DNA of 59,803 bases from assembly GCA_028280445.1 (NCBI GenBank), contig JANQLU010000130.1, positions 75,626 through 135,428 on the forward strand. Reading direction: 5' to 3'. Positions within the stretch are counted from its first letter, which is position 1; every line of letters starts with the position of its first letter. Positions 1 to 7,876 of the stretch are shown here, piece by piece. The notes beneath the pieces were generated by a model. The model searched no databases and had not been told where the DNA came from. It worked only from the letters and a program-made list of their open reading frames with translations. Origin of the DNA: Pirellulaceae bacterium. GTDB taxonomy: Bacteria > Planctomycetota > Planctomycetia > Pirellulales > Pirellulaceae. The position numbers and the translations under genes are program-made.

Positions 1-521
1 GCCCAGATATCGTGCGTGCTGCGAACCGAGATTTCCAACAAGTCGGCAATTTCAGACATCGTCATGCCGGCAAAAAAACGAAGTTTGACCAGTCGCGCGG
101 CATCCGCATCGACGTCGGCCAACCGATCTAACACTTCGTCGATCGCCAAAATTTCGTCGTCGGATGTTGGGGCAGGAACGAGCGCGACATCTAAATCACT
201 ACGTTCAAAATCACCGCCTCGTTTTTTTGCTTTCCGCCGGCGAGCCGAATCGACCAGAATGCGCCGCATCGCTTCGGCCGCTGCACCAAAAAAATGGCTT
301 CGGTTTTGCCATACCGACGCATCGTTTCCGTCGCTTCCAACCAAACGCAAAAACGCTTCGTGTACCAATGCTGTGGCCTGCAGCGAATGGCCCGGGCTTT
401 CATTGCGCAGTTTTTGAGCTGCCAGTTGCCGTAAATCGTTGTAAACCAACGACAACAGCTTGGACGTCGATTCCGGCTGGCCCGCTTGAAATCCTTGCAA
501 TATCTGGGTGATTTCACTCAT
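1..521 (-). CDS. ECF-subfamily RNA polymerase sigma factor (partial, C-terminus off the window)
   Basis: Reading down from the ATG at 521 gives an open frame to the window edge (about 173 codons). The protein begins MSEITQILQGFQAGQPES and continues with a region-2-like segment (LVYNDLRQLAAQKLRNE, LQATALVHEAFLRL, HFFGAAAEAMRRILVD) and a region-4-like helix-turn-helix (RLVKLRFFAGMTMSEIADLL). This pattern matches the short planctomycete/acidobacterial ECF class of TIGR02999 type, which is usually found beside Ser/Thr kinases. Here a Ser/Thr kinase is transcribed divergently from 840. Expected role: directs RNA polymerase to a dedicated promoter set, with the kinase as likely controller (inference). 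The end of region 4 and the stop codon are not in view. Confidence 0.88.
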   Translation of the reverse strand, partial: MSEITQILQGFQAGQPESTSKLLSLVYNDLRQLAAQKLRNESPGHSLQATALVHEAFLRLVGSDGNDASVWQNRSHFFGAAAEAMRRILVDSARRRKAKKRGGDFERSDLDVALVPAPTSDDEILAIDEVLDRLADVDADAARLVKLRFFAGMTMSEIADLLEISVRSTHDIW

Positions 522-579
522 AACATCGATTGTATTCGCTCGCGGATACGATTCGAACCCATCGGACAATTCATCTATC

Positions 580-668
580 GTGAGCGGCATGGCGCTAGCC
601 GCCGGTACGAAGCAACAGCCGCCGGTATGAATCGCTAACGTACCGGCGGCTAGCGCCTTGCCGCTCAC
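580..668. repeat. Dispersed intergenic palindrome, copy 1 (class A)
   Basis: Left arm GTGAGCGGCATGGCGCTAG and right arm CTAGCGCCTTGCCGCTCAC are near-perfect inverted copies. An additional internal GCCGCCGGT/ACCGGCGGC pair sits between them, making this the longest spacer variant. It lies between the divergent sigma factor and kinase genes. The downstream bases 670-680 (GGAGCCTCCCG) and 693-711 (GGCCGGTGGGAACTGGCC) look like halves of the class B and class C palindromes found elsewhere in the window. Confidence 0.85.
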
Positions 669-839
669 AGGAGCCTCCCGAACACCCAAAAAAGGCCGGT
701 GGGAACTGGCCCCGGGAACGTTCGAAAAAAATTTCAAAAAACTTTGCCGAGTGCCCATTCCTTTTACGCATGAATCTCCGAAGGCAAATATTTTGCATAT
801 GATGACGATTTTCCAAACCATCCCCAAATTGTCTCTCCA

Positions 840-3344
840 ATGAACGAACGCGAAATTTTTCTGGCAGCCAAAGCGATCAACGATACCAGCGAGCGCGAAG
901 CCTATCTGGAAAGTGTATTGCCGGACGACCCTTCAGCCATTCGCCGCATCCATAATCTGATTGCGGCGGACCATGACGATAGTTTTATGAATATGGATAC
1001 GACCGAGCCGCTGGCCGCGACCAGTGATTTGCAGCTGATCGAACAACCGGGTGGAACGGTCGGACCCTACAAGCTGTTGGAACAAATCGGCGAAGGTGGT
1101 TTTGGTGTCGTGTTTATGGCGGAGCAAATCGAGCCGGTTCGCCGCACCGTTGCATTGAAAGTCATCAAACCAGGGATGGATACGCGGCAAGTGATCGCTC
1201 GATTCGAAGCCGAACGCCAAGCCCTGGCGATCATGGAACATCCGAATATCGCGAAAGTGCTCGATGCGGGTACAACCGAATCCGGGCGTCCTTATTTTGT
1301 CATGGAACTGGTCAAAGGAATTCCGATTACAAAATTCTGCGATCAACGACGATTGGATATGACCGCGCGATTAAAATTGTTCGTTTCGGTCTGTCAAGCG
1401 ATTCAGCACGCTCACAGCAAAGGGGTGATTCATCGCGATATCAAACCTGGAAACGTTCTCGTCGCCATGTACGACGATCAACCGGTTCCCAAAGTAATCG
1501 ACTTTGGTGTGGCCAAAGCGACCGGTCAGCAGCTGACTGAAAAAACGTTACACACTGGCTTCGGCGCCGTGGTCGGCTCCTTGGAATACATGAGTCCTGA
1601 ACAAGCAAGTTTCAACCAGTTGGACATCGACACTCGCAGCGATGTGTACTCTCTCGGTGTTTTGCTTTACGAATTGTTGACCGGATCGCCCCCGTTGTCG
1701 CTTGACGAACTCCGTCGAATTGGCCTGTTAGAATCGTTGCGAATGGTCCGCGAATCCGAGGCTCTTCGCCCCAGTATCAAACTCGGAACTTCTGAAACAC
1801 TGGCCAGCCTGGCGGCCAATCGCCGCGTCGAACCCGCTCGATTGCGTGCGATTGTCAAAGGTGATTTGGATTGGATCGTCATGAAGGCGTTGGATAAAGA
1901 TCGCAATCGGCGCTACGAAAATGTCACGGGTTTGTCCGAAGAGGTTACGCGATTTCTACACGGTGAACCAGTATTGGCTCATCCTCCAAGTCAAATTTAT
2001 CTGCTGAAAAAATTGGCCTTGCGGCGCTGGCGCACGTTTGCGACCGCGGCCGCCGTGTTGATTTTGGTGGCGACCGTCGGGTTGTTGATTTTCTGGAATG
2101 GATATCAACGGTCACAACAATTTACAAAACATTCCAATCGCGTAGTCGCAGCCACCAACGAGGCAACGTTAGCATTAACCCGCGCACAAAACAGTCCGAT
2201 TGGCAGTCAAGTGGAATGGGTGGCGGCCCGAGCGGCCCAAAAAAAATTGCGAGAATTACTCGATCAGCGCACGGCATCCGAGTCAGCAACCAAGCAAGCG
2301 AACGAATTCCTCGACGATTTTGAACGTCGCCAATCGGCTCGTCAGCTGGCTGAACAAGTTGAAAATGTGGTCATGATGAGTGCCACCCATGCAGATTTGG
2401 GCAGCTGGCAGCGTATGGACCGGCAATTCGAAGAACTGTTTCGCAAACAAGGATTGGATTTTGATCAACAGACCCCGGCCGAGTTTGCTCGTCGGATTCG
2501 CCAACATCCATCTTCGACCGAACTTAGCGAAGCGTTGGAGCTTTGGATCGGCACGCGCGGCCAAATCTCAAGTCTCGGTGGAAGAAAAGCGACGCTGGAA
2601 CTCATGCAGCCGATGGCCGATGCGATGTATGCCGCCGATCCCGATCCAGTCAGAACCGGCATCCGCAGACTGATCTACGAGATGAAGCCTTACAAAAAAC
2701 AGGATGTGGACAAGATTGTTGAGGGCGTCGATCTGACCCAACTGTCGCCGCGAACATTGTCGTGGTTGTCCACCGTTTATTTTTCGGCTGGTTCTCGCGA
2801 AAAGACAGACGAAATTTTGTACTTCACCGCCAACCTCCACCCGAACGATTTCATGGTGAATTTCGACTTTGCCTATATGTTGGAATCACAAGGCCGTTGG
2901 GAATTGGCAATCCGATACTTTTTACGTTGCACCGCACTGCGTCCTGATGTTTCCGGCACTTGGCGAGCCTTGGGAAATGCTTATCGGAACAACAAAGAGT
3001 TGGTTCGCAGTCGGGAGGCGCTGGCCCAAGCGGTTTCTCGCAACGAAAAACACGGTCCGATTCACGTCGATGTTGCCAAAACAGCAATGGCATTAAAAGA
3101 CTACGCCGCTGTAGAACGTGCGGCGCGGCGAGCGATCGAACTTGGATACCGAACACCACAGTCATATTACTACCTTGGCAAATCATTGATGGAGACCAAG
3201 CGGTTTGCCGAAGCGCTGGTTGCATTTGGTCAATGCGAAAAACTTGGAAAACAACCGCGTCAAAAAGCGATCCCAGTCGACCAATTGGTCGCAGAATGCA
3301 AGCGACTCTTAAATGAGCAGGACAATAATCAACAAAACAAATGA
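840..3344 (+). CDS. Membrane-anchored Ser/Thr protein kinase with C-terminal TPRs
   Basis: 834 residues. The kinase domain spans roughly residues 76-375: glycine loop GEGGFGVV (84-91), catalytic Lys107 in VALKVIK, HRDIKPGN (198-205, Asp200), DFG 221-223, and SPEQAS activation-loop end, so all catalytic residues are present. One transmembrane helix follows (about 399-419), placing the C-terminal half outside the cytoplasm. That half carries about four TPR-like repeats (about 640-815). The layout matches planctomycete STKs paired with ECF sigma factors, and the sigma gene is divergent 320 bp away. Inferred role: sensing by the TPR part and phosphorylation control of the sigma factor. No strong Shine-Dalgarno precedes the ATG at 840. 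This start is chosen because the N-terminal helical segment is typical of such kinases. Confidence 0.93.
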   Translation: MNEREIFLAAKAINDTSEREAYLESVLPDDPSAIRRIHNLIAADHDDSFMNMDTTEPLAATSDLQLIEQPGGTVGPYKLLEQIGEGGFGVVFMAEQIEPVRRTVALKVIKPGMDTRQVIARFEAERQALAIMEHPNIAKVLDAGTTESGRPYFVMELVKGIPITKFCDQRRLDMTARLKLFVSVCQAIQHAHSKGVIHRDIKPGNVLVAMYDDQPVPKVIDFGVAKATGQQLTEKTLHTGFGAVVGSLEYMSPEQASFNQLDIDTRSDVYSLGVLLYELLTGSPPLSLDELRRIGLLESLRMVRESEALRPSIKLGTSETLASLAANRRVEPARLRAIVKGDLDWIVMKALDKDRNRRYENVTGLSEEVTRFLHGEPVLAHPPSQIYLLKKLALRRWRTFATAAAVLILVATVGLLIFWNGYQRSQQFTKHSNRVVAATNEATLALTRAQNSPIGSQVEWVAARAAQKKLRELLDQRTASESATKQANEFLDDFERRQSARQLAEQVENVVMMSATHADLGSWQRMDRQFEELFRKQGLDFDQQTPAEFARRIRQHPSSTELSEALELWIGTRGQISSLGGRKATLELMQPMADAMYAADPDPVRTGIRRLIYEMKPYKKQDVDKIVEGVDLTQLSPRTLSWLSTVYFSAGSREKTDEILYFTANLHPNDFMVNFDFAYMLESQGRWELAIRYFLRCTALRPDVSGTWRALGNAYRNNKELVRSREALAQAVSRNEKHGPIHVDVAKTAMALKDYAAVERAARRAIELGYRTPQSYYYLGKSLMETKRFAEALVAFGQCEKLGKQPRQKAIPVDQLVAECKRLLNEQDNNQQNK

Positions 3345-3465
3345 AACATTGAGAATTGGGTTCATCAATTCAAACGAATAAATCAGCGGGCTGTTGAATA
3401 ACAATCCGAAACGTTGACAACAACCTGAAAAATTTTTACTAACAACAACCAAAACGAATAAGAGA

Positions 3466-4323
3466 ATGCCAATGAAAATTCTTCATTTTATCGGGGCCGT
3501 AGTGGCAGGGTTTGTGGCTGGCGTACTGGTAATCGCGCTGATCGAAGGCATCAGTTCCATGATTTACAAAATGCCTGAAGGGTTGGACACCAAAGATCTG
3601 GAAGCAATGGCGGACTGGGTCAGCACATTGCCAGTAGGCGCGTTTTTGTTTGTTCTCTCGGCTTGGGGATGCGGTTGTTTTGTTGGTGCATTTGTCGCGC
3701 GACGTATTGCACCGCAACGCAGTGCTAAACCGGGATTGATCGTCTGGGCATTGTTGACCATCGCCACCATTTCGAACTTGATCATGATTCCTCATCCGAT
3801 TTGGGTTTCCGTTGTCGCAGTTCCTGATTGTCTAGTCTTTGGACTTTTGGGATTGGTTGTTGCTGCACCTGGTACCTATACCGTTCAATGCAACCGAACC
3901 ATCAAAGCGCCAATCGAGACCGTGTTCGCAACCTTGGCAAAGATCGACGAGTTTTCGCAAGCGATCCCGGCGATCCAAAAAGTGGAATTTTTGACCGACA
4001 CGCATTACGGCGTGGGCACACGGTTCCGCGAAACTCGTTTAGTCAATGGCCGAGAAGCGGCGGCGACATTAGAAGTAACGGAATTGGTGGAAAACAAACT
4101 TTTACGAATTGTCTCGGACGAAGGCGGGACGGTTTGGGATACGATTTTTCGCGTCCAAAAAAGCGGTGAGCAAGTAGAAATGGAAATGAAAATGGACGCT
4201 CGTCCTTACAAGTTCGCCGCCCGCATCATCACTCCAATGATTTTTGGCATGGTCAGTAAATTCGTCCGGCAAGACATGGATTCGGTCAAACTGTATTGCG
4301 AAAGTGCAGAATTGCAAGACTAA
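3466..4323 (+). CDS. Membrane protein with C-terminal SRPBCC (polyketide cyclase-like) domain
   Basis: 285 residues (or 283 if the second ATG at 3472 is used; AAGAGA precedes both). The N-terminal ~140 residues contain four hydrophobic helices (near 6-32, 48-76, 88-108, 110-132). From about 145 onward the sequence (TIKAPIETVFATLAKIDEFS, WDTIFRV, DMDSVKLYCE) has the START/SRPBCC fold pattern used to bind lipids or hydrophobic ligands. The fusion resembles proteins in which a DUF-type membrane domain carries a cyclase/dehydrase domain, but I do not recognise a named family or substrate. It is transcribed alone, 120 bp after the kinase gene on the same strand. Confidence 0.8.
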   Translation: MPMKILHFIGAVVAGFVAGVLVIALIEGISSMIYKMPEGLDTKDLEAMADWVSTLPVGAFLFVLSAWGCGCFVGAFVARRIAPQRSAKPGLIVWALLTIATISNLIMIPHPIWVSVVAVPDCLVFGLLGLVVAAPGTYTVQCNRTIKAPIETVFATLAKIDEFSQAIPAIQKVEFLTDTHYGVGTRFRETRLVNGREAAATLEVTELVENKLLRIVSDEGGTVWDTIFRVQKSGEQVEMEMKMDARPYKFAARIITPMIFGMVSKFVRQDMDSVKLYCESAELQD

Positions 4324-4602
4324 CCAATTCGAAACCGATCGCGACCTTGAGGATCAGCAGCTCAATTGGTTAGGCTGCAATTGTCGCAAACTGATTTGCT
4401 CGTATTTTGACCTCGCAGTTTCCCAAATGGCCGTACGTGCAAGCATCATCACAATTGCGAACACCATATCTAACACATTTGGCCGTAGTCGCTGGACTCA
4501 ACACAAATCCGCCTAGCAAAGGTTCCATCTCAACATATAAACTATCCTTCAAATCTGCTTGTTCATGATGTCGTCTAACACAAAGACTTTAAAGGTGACT
4601 GC

Positions 4603-6774
4603 ATGGCGTCCGCCAATAAACAGAAGGATAACAAATCAAACCGGTCGTTCTCCTGGGACCGTCTGACTTGGGATGATTTGAGCGAATGGGCAGATCCACG
4701 AAGTCTGGAACGCGGGAAAACTTACCAGCGCCAAGGACGGGTCAAAAACCTCGCCTTGTTGCCCTGTGGCGGCCTCGTGGCTGAAGTCGTTGGAACTCAT
4801 ATGTATGCCACCGTCGTCACGACGAATGGAAAGGGCCGTCGCAAGATTGACAAGCTTCAATCGACATGTTCTTGCCCAATCGGTGGTGAATGCAAACATT
4901 GTATTGCCGTCGTCCTGGAATACCTTGAATCAATCGATAAAGGTAAGGAAGTTGCTTGCACGGACGAAAACGATTCGCGTCTGCATGTACTTGAGAGCTA
5001 TAGCTCAGCTGCTTTTTTTGATGAAACTCAATGGCCTGACGAAGACATAGAGGATTTTGACGACGATCTGTCAGATCGGAGTAGAAAAAAACAGCCAAAA
5101 TCGGCGAAAGGTCGCAAATCGAAATCAAAAGTCACCAATACCGATATTCGTAAGTACCTCGAAAAGAAATCGAAACAAGAACTGGTCGAGTTTATTGAGC
5201 AAGCCTATAAATCCAATCGGCAACTCAAAGAGAAACTTGTTGAACGTGTCACGATTGAGACTGGTAATTTTGATTCTGTTATCCAGCAAGCCAAAAAGGA
5301 ACTTTTTTCCGTAACATCAGAAGAAGCCTGGTATGACCCGTGGAAAGGTGTCGGTAACCTGCCAAACTACTCAAATTTGAAATCAAAGCTTCAATTCCTG
5401 ATCGAGCACGATCAATTTGATGCCGTCGTCGAACTTGGCCGCGAATTGATCGATCGTGGAGTTTCGCAAGTCGGCACATCTAATGATGAAGGTGAGACAG
5501 CCTGGCAGGTAGCGGAATGCCTGTCAATTGTCGCGCCAGCGATCAAAAAATCGTCGATGACCGACACCGAAAAAATCCTTTTTGTCATCGATTCGCTGAT
5601 ACAGGACGAATTTGATTTGTGTGAAGGCATAGTATCGATTCTCGATATTAAATTTGGCAAAGATGTCTGGGCTGCTGTTGCTGAAAGTTTGCAGCAACGA
5701 TTGTCTGATACGGTAATTGAGCCAGATGCAGACGAATTCTGGCAATCGTACTACCGCGGGCAACTCAGCGGTTGGGTCATTCACGCTTTAGAAGAATCCG
5801 ATCAGTTTACAACAGCAACAGAGTTTTGTATCTCTGAAGCTAGGTCAACCGGCAAATACGATCGGGCCGTATACCGCTTGATCAACTTGAAACGGTATGA
5901 CGAGGCAAAATCGCTCGCCGAAGAAGGATTAGAGAAAACGGATCAACTTTCTTTTGGATCGATAGATCATCTACAAGACGCGTTACTGGAGGTTGCAAAG
6001 AAAAACAACGATCATTCGGTTGCGGTTGCGATTTACGCCGAGCGATTTGTAGATGTTCCTTCCATTAGTTCGTTGGACAATTTGCTCGAAGCAGCTCGCC
6101 AGGCAAAATGCGAAGAACAGGTCAGGGAAATTGCAATGGCGTATTTGGAAACAGGAATCGCACCTCATTTTCAAGACAAGAAAAAAGGATCCTCTCGAAA
6201 AAAATCTTCACCAGCGAAATCAAAAAAGAAAACGACTGGTGCTGTCGCTTCAAAATCAAAATCTGGAAAACGAAATCCAACAATTCAAGCCTGGCCATTT
6301 CCGACCCCACCTGGAGCATCGCTTCTGTCACGACGAGCAGGTGGTTTTCACGTCAATCCTATTCCACACTTTGACGTTTTGATTCAATTGGCCATCGTAC
6401 AGAAAGACGCAAAGTTAGTATTACATTGGTATGACTCGCAGATAGCTTGGGAAGCCGCCGATGGTAACGACCGGTTTCGTGGTTTCAAAAATGAGATTGC
6501 CGCTGCAATTGCCCACGATTACCCTGATCGCGCACTTGAGATGTACTGCACGGAAGCGGACGATCTCGCCGCCACAACCGAAACACGAAACTACCCTCAG
6601 GCGATTGCCATGTTAAAGGAAGCCAGAAAAATTCTCCGACGTGAAAAACGCGCGCACGAGTTTCAAGTCATTCTCGAAACATTCCATCAGAACCACCATC
6701 GCAAGCGCCGGCTCGTCGAAATGTTAAACAGCTTGTCGCGCAAGCCTATCGTGTCCAAGAAATCAACTCGATAA
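4603..6774 (+). CDS. SWIM zinc-finger domain protein
   Basis: 723 residues, preceded by a good ribosome site (AAAGGTGA) 5 bases before the ATG. The SWIM motif is CSC (89-91) followed by CKH (97-99), giving the CxC...CxH metal site of SWIM fingers. The rest is helical, with TPR-like stretches (about 375-520) and a Lys/Ser-rich linker (about 525-560). SWIM proteins of this length are widespread in bacteria and are thought to bind DNA or protein; some sit beside helicases, but there is no helicase here. An acidic segment (EDIEDFDDDLSD, about 145-157) precedes a basic one (about 160-175). Specific function unknown. Confidence 0.85.
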   Translation: MASANKQKDNKSNRSFSWDRLTWDDLSEWADPRSLERGKTYQRQGRVKNLALLPCGGLVAEVVGTHMYATVVTTNGKGRRKIDKLQSTCSCPIGGECKHCIAVVLEYLESIDKGKEVACTDENDSRLHVLESYSSAAFFDETQWPDEDIEDFDDDLSDRSRKKQPKSAKGRKSKSKVTNTDIRKYLEKKSKQELVEFIEQAYKSNRQLKEKLVERVTIETGNFDSVIQQAKKELFSVTSEEAWYDPWKGVGNLPNYSNLKSKLQFLIEHDQFDAVVELGRELIDRGVSQVGTSNDEGETAWQVAECLSIVAPAIKKSSMTDTEKILFVIDSLIQDEFDLCEGIVSILDIKFGKDVWAAVAESLQQRLSDTVIEPDADEFWQSYYRGQLSGWVIHALEESDQFTTATEFCISEARSTGKYDRAVYRLINLKRYDEAKSLAEEGLEKTDQLSFGSIDHLQDALLEVAKKNNDHSVAVAIYAERFVDVPSISSLDNLLEAARQAKCEEQVREIAMAYLETGIAPHFQDKKKGSSRKKSSPAKSKKKTTGAVASKSKSGKRNPTIQAWPFPTPPGASLLSRRAGGFHVNPIPHFDVLIQLAIVQKDAKLVLHWYDSQIAWEAADGNDRFRGFKNEIAAAIAHDYPDRALEMYCTEADDLAATTETRNYPQAIAMLKEARKILRREKRAHEFQVILETFHQNHHRKRRLVEMLNSLSRKPIVSKKSTR

Positions 6775-6846
6775 ACGCTTGGCCGTTCGACAAATTCTCA
6801 TCGACGCTATAAACTATTAATTTAAAGCAAACTTGTTTTGATATTA

Positions 6847-6920
6847 GGGCCGGTAGCTCAGTTGGTTAGAGCAGGGGACTCATAATCCCTTTGTCGCGGG
6901 TTCGAGTCCTGCCCGGCCTA
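6847..6920 (+). tRNA. tRNA with CAU anticodon (tRNA-Ile2 or elongator tRNA-Met)
   Basis: A 74-nt cloverleaf. Acceptor GGGCCGG pairs with CCGGCCT with one G-U, the D arm is GCTCAGTTGGTTAGAGC, the anticodon arm is GGGGA-CTCATAA-TCCCT, and the T arm is GCGGG-TTCGAGT-CCTGC. The discriminator is A and CCA is not encoded. The anticodon is CAU. The anticodon stem and variable region (GGGGACTCATAATCCCTTTGT) look more like lysidine-modified tRNA-Ile2 than elongator Met, but this cannot be settled by eye. Initiator tRNA is excluded because the anticodon stem lacks three consecutive G-C pairs at its base and the acceptor end is fully paired. Confidence 0.95.
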
Positions 6921-6964
6921 TTTGGTTTATGCTAAAGCAGAACGCTCTGTCTCACTTTGTTACC

Positions 6965-7078
6965 TGCTTTACGTCCTAAGTTGACCGAGCGGCCAACACG
7001 GTTTGACCGCCATTCATTTCATCGCCCATTCTAAAAGGCCTCGCCTCTTCGGTCCAACGACTTGTTATGTGAGCGTTA
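6965..7078 (-). repeat. Integron attC-like site downstream of a small gene (copy 1)
   Basis: Read on the minus strand, just after the stop of the gene at 7082-7369, the sequence starts ATAACAAGTCGTTGGACCGA. It contains TTTTAGAATGGGC and GGTCAAACCGTGTTGGCC and ends with GGTCAACTTAGGACGTAAAGC. The left TTGGACCGA and right TCGGTCAA pair imperfectly, as the L boxes of attC sites do. ATAACAA resembles the R'' core and GTAAAGC a one-mismatch R' core (GTTRRRY). A second copy, about two-thirds identical, lies at 16201-16300, also directly after a minus-strand gene. Confidence 0.55.
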
Positions 7079-7081
7079 GAT

Positions 7082-7369
7082 TCAGTTCATCGCAGTGAGC
7101 GCCGCATGCACTATTTTTCCGTCCCGCATTACGACGTATCCTTTGCGCCCTACTTTGGATCGAAAAGATTTTGTCAAACTTGAGAATGAACGCAATTCGT
7201 CACCTGGTTTCATTCGGTCGATTATTTGAACAACAGGATCGGTCGAAACATCGTCCGTGTCCAATCCCTGGCTTCGAGCCAACCGAACCTTCTCAGGTGA
7301 CGATTTTCGAGAACTAACCCAATCCACAGGCACGGCATCGGGCTGATTGAGCGCGGGATTGTTTTTCAT
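7082..7369 (-). CDS. Small hypothetical protein, probable integron-type cassette gene
   Basis: 95 residues, no family recognised. The sequence is soluble and basic. It has a C-terminal half with regular turn-strand pattern (MKPGDELRSFSSLTKSF, KGYVVMRDGKIVHAALTAMN), so it looks like a small folded protein and not a chance frame. The stop is followed at once by an attC-like repeat (6965-7078), and two ACGTTATCC core-like sequences lie upstream (7451 and 7552 regions). It therefore has the build of an integron gene cassette. No integrase is present in the window. Promoter and ribosome site are not obvious. Confidence 0.6.
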   Translation of the reverse strand: MKNNPALNQPDAVPVDWVSSRKSSPEKVRLARSQGLDTDDVSTDPVVQIIDRMKPGDELRSFSSLTKSFRSKVGRKGYVVMRDGKIVHAALTAMN

Positions 7370-7414
7370 AAAGTGAGAGTTGTGCGTTCAAAACAGATAA
7401 CTAGTCATTATGCT

Positions 7415-7567
7415 GCGCGGGATGGCAGTTTTATCCTGCGCCGTCAGATCGGATAACGTACCAGAGAATTAGGCACTTTTCCAATTTTTTGGCCGTTTTG
7501 GATGAATGGCGTATCACGCGCGGCAGTTTATCCTGCGCAGGAAAGCATGCTCGGATAACGTTCCAAA
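7415..7567 (-). repeat. Two direct ~50-bp repeats with ACGTTATCC core, upstream of the cassette gene
   Basis: On the minus strand the segments at 7567-7517 and 7466-7415 share ACGTTATCCGA, then GCGCAGGATAAA(A)CTGCC, then a CGCG-containing end, spaced 100 bp apart. The ACGTTATCC part resembles the R' end of planctomycete attC sites. The same core occurs at 16908-16920 just upstream of the other cassette-like gene. The rest of 7370-7876 holds no gene I can support. Everything from about 7620 to 7860 is AT-rich and probably contains the promoter of the gene starting at 7877. Confidence 0.5.
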
Positions 7568-7876
7568 GCGATACCAGTTTACAAAATAAATCGTTCACAC
7601 CATCGTCAGCGACAATACGCAAAGCTACAGGTTCTCGGTAATTTGTAGTGGACTTTCAAATCTACCGCGTCAGTTTGACGCATCAGATGACTATTTGACT
7701 GATGCTTGGGTCTATTCGGCCATCGGTGGATGGTACAGTCGTTGCCTTTGTTTGGTTCGGATTCAAGTTATGCATCATAGTATTCTTTTTTTCTATGTTT
7801 AGTAGTCGATAAATAGGCGGTTTTTTCAAGCGTATGCATACGATTGATGGGCTGAATAGGAAAGCGAGTCCGAACT

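Noticed and set aside
6847..6920. Selenocysteine tRNA
   Set aside because: The CAU anticodon, the normal 74-nt length and the standard 7-bp acceptor stem exclude tRNA-Sec, which would be above 90 nt with a UCA anticodon.
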